A stretch of DNA of 23,352 nt from JAYZDF01 sp036337945 (GTDB lineage: Bacteria; Myxococcota; Kuafuiibacteriia; Kuafuiibacteriales; Kuafuiibacteriaceae). Position 1 is the first letter of the stretch, and every line of letters starts with the position of its first letter. The position numbers and the translations under genes are program-made. Below are positions 22,716-23,352 of the stretch, piece after piece. The notes under the pieces were generated by a model that was not told the origin of the DNA, did not search any database, and saw only the letters and a list, made by a program, of their open reading frames with translations. The stretch lies in assembly GCA_036337945.1 (NCBI GenBank), contig JAYZDF010000003.1, positions 1 through 23,352 on the forward strand, written 5' to 3'.

Positions 22716-23352
22716 ATGGGAGCCACAGAAAAACGACCACCGGCGGAAACATTTCAGGAACTCATTATCCGTCTCCAAGAGTTTTGGGCTGCCTATGGCT
22801 GTGTGATTGCGCAACCCATGGACAGCGAGAAAGGGGCGGGAACCTATAACCCGCACACCTTTTTGAGAACTCTCGGACCTGAACCTTGGAAAGTCGCCTA
22901 CGTCGAGCCTTCTCGAAGACCGACGGATGGCCGTTATGGTGAGAATCCCAATCGTCTATATCGTCATCATCAATATCAAGTCATCCTGAAACCATCCCCT
23001 AAAGACGTCCAACAACTATCCTTGGATTCAATGGCTGCAATCGGTATTCACCACGACGACCACGACATTCGCTTTGTTGAAGACAACTGGGAATCGCCCA
23101 CGCTTGGTGCCTGGGGATTAGGCTGGGAAGTTTGGGTTGATGGTATGGAGTTGACTCAGTTCACTTATTTTCAACAGGTCGGTGGCTTCGAGTGCAATCC
23201 TGTCTCCGCCGAATTGACCTATGGCCTGGAACGAATCGCAATGTATCTTCAGGCTGTCGACAATGTGTATGACCTCGCATACGCCCCGGGAATTACTTAC
23301 GGGGAGGTTTTTCATCAGGATGAAGTTGAATATAGCCGGTTTAGTTTCGAAG
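22716..23352 (+). CDS. glyQ: glycyl-tRNA synthetase alpha subunit, N-terminal 212 residues, cut by window edge
   Basis: This is the class II catalytic subunit of the alpha2beta2 bacterial GlyRS. The usual protein is near 290-300 residues, so about the last third lies outside. Signatures are LQEFWAAYGCVIAQPMDSEK (20-39), AGTYNPHTFLRTLGPEPWK (41-59), YVEPSRRPTDGRYGENPNR (62-80), and GWEVWVDGMELTQFTYFQQ in the centre. About nine residues precede the common TFQELI start. An in-frame GTG at 22698 is an alternative start; GAG at 22707-22709 precedes the ATG by 6 nt. The beta subunit gene glyS is expected just beyond the window. The 70-nt gap after recO shows no T-box. Confidence 0.95.
   Translation, partial: MGATEKRPPAETFQELIIRLQEFWAAYGCVIAQPMDSEKGAGTYNPHTFLRTLGPEPWKVAYVEPSRRPTDGRYGENPNRLYRHHQYQVILKPSPKDVQQLSLDSMAAIGIHHDDHDIRFVEDNWESPTLGAWGLGWEVWVDGMELTQFTYFQQVGGFECNPVSAELTYGLERIAMYLQAVDNVYDLAYAPGITYGEVFHQDEVEYSRFSFE

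Noticed and set aside
1..23352. CRISPR arrays, insertion sequences, tRNA or rRNA genes
   Set aside because: No regularly spaced repeats, transposase motifs, cloverleaf structures or rRNA segments were recognised on either strand.

Overview
The window carries an almost complete division and cell wall (dcw) cluster on the + strand, from mraZ to ftsZ, continuing into a pilotin-like TPR gene, a RodZ-like gene, recO and the start of glyQ. A short minus-strand block at the left edge (a small membrane protein and a PrkA-type AAA+ gene) diverges from mraZ. The organism is a Gram-negative, meso-diaminopimelate-type bacterium: MurE has the DNPR signature and there is a Tgl/PilW-type pilotin, a family that assembles outer-membrane secretins. 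A PASTA domain on FtsI, the gene order recO-glyQ, a PrkA homologue and a Tgl-like protein together suggest a deltaproteobacterial-grade lineage (Myxococcota, Bradymonadia, Bdellovibrionota or a relative). Base composition looks moderate, in the forties of percent GC by eye, so it is not a typical high-GC myxobacterium. This placement is inference.

Layout: 1-1232 (minus) is the N-terminal part of a PrkA-like protein. 1304-1648 (minus) is a 114-residue protein with a C-terminal membrane helix. 1649-1814 is the divergent control region with a 10-bp phased array of MraZ boxes. 1815-16043 holds mraZ, rsmH, ftsL, ftsI, murE, murF, mraY, murD, ftsW, murG, murC and murB, which overlap by 1-4 nt or lie within 13 nt and so form one translationally coupled operon. 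16044-16465 is a 422-nt AT-rich spacer with hairpins, a tandem repeat and a candidate promoter, in the place where many relatives carry ddl. 16466-19896 holds ftsQ, ftsA and ftsZ. 19938-21801 holds the pilotin-like ORF and a minimal RodZ-like protein, and 21866 onward holds recO and glyQ (cut by the right edge).

How the genes work together: MurB/C/D/E/F build UDP-MurNAc-pentapeptide in the cytoplasm, MraY and MurG convert it to lipid II, and FtsW-FtsI polymerise and crosslink it at the septum under control of FtsQ-FtsL and the FtsA-FtsZ ring. MraZ probably autoregulates the operon. The downstream genes add a secretin pilotin and a shape/cytoskeleton-type membrane HTH protein to this setting.

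Most unusual points: the pilotin is fused in frame behind a 225-residue unrecognised domain and has its own internal Shine-Dalgarno and ATG; MurE has an acidic tail of about 90 residues; FtsW has Arg in the usually Gly-Gly motif near its C terminus; ftsI contains a perfect 13-bp inverted repeat; and ddl is missing from the cluster. No RNA genes, CRISPR arrays or insertion sequences were seen.
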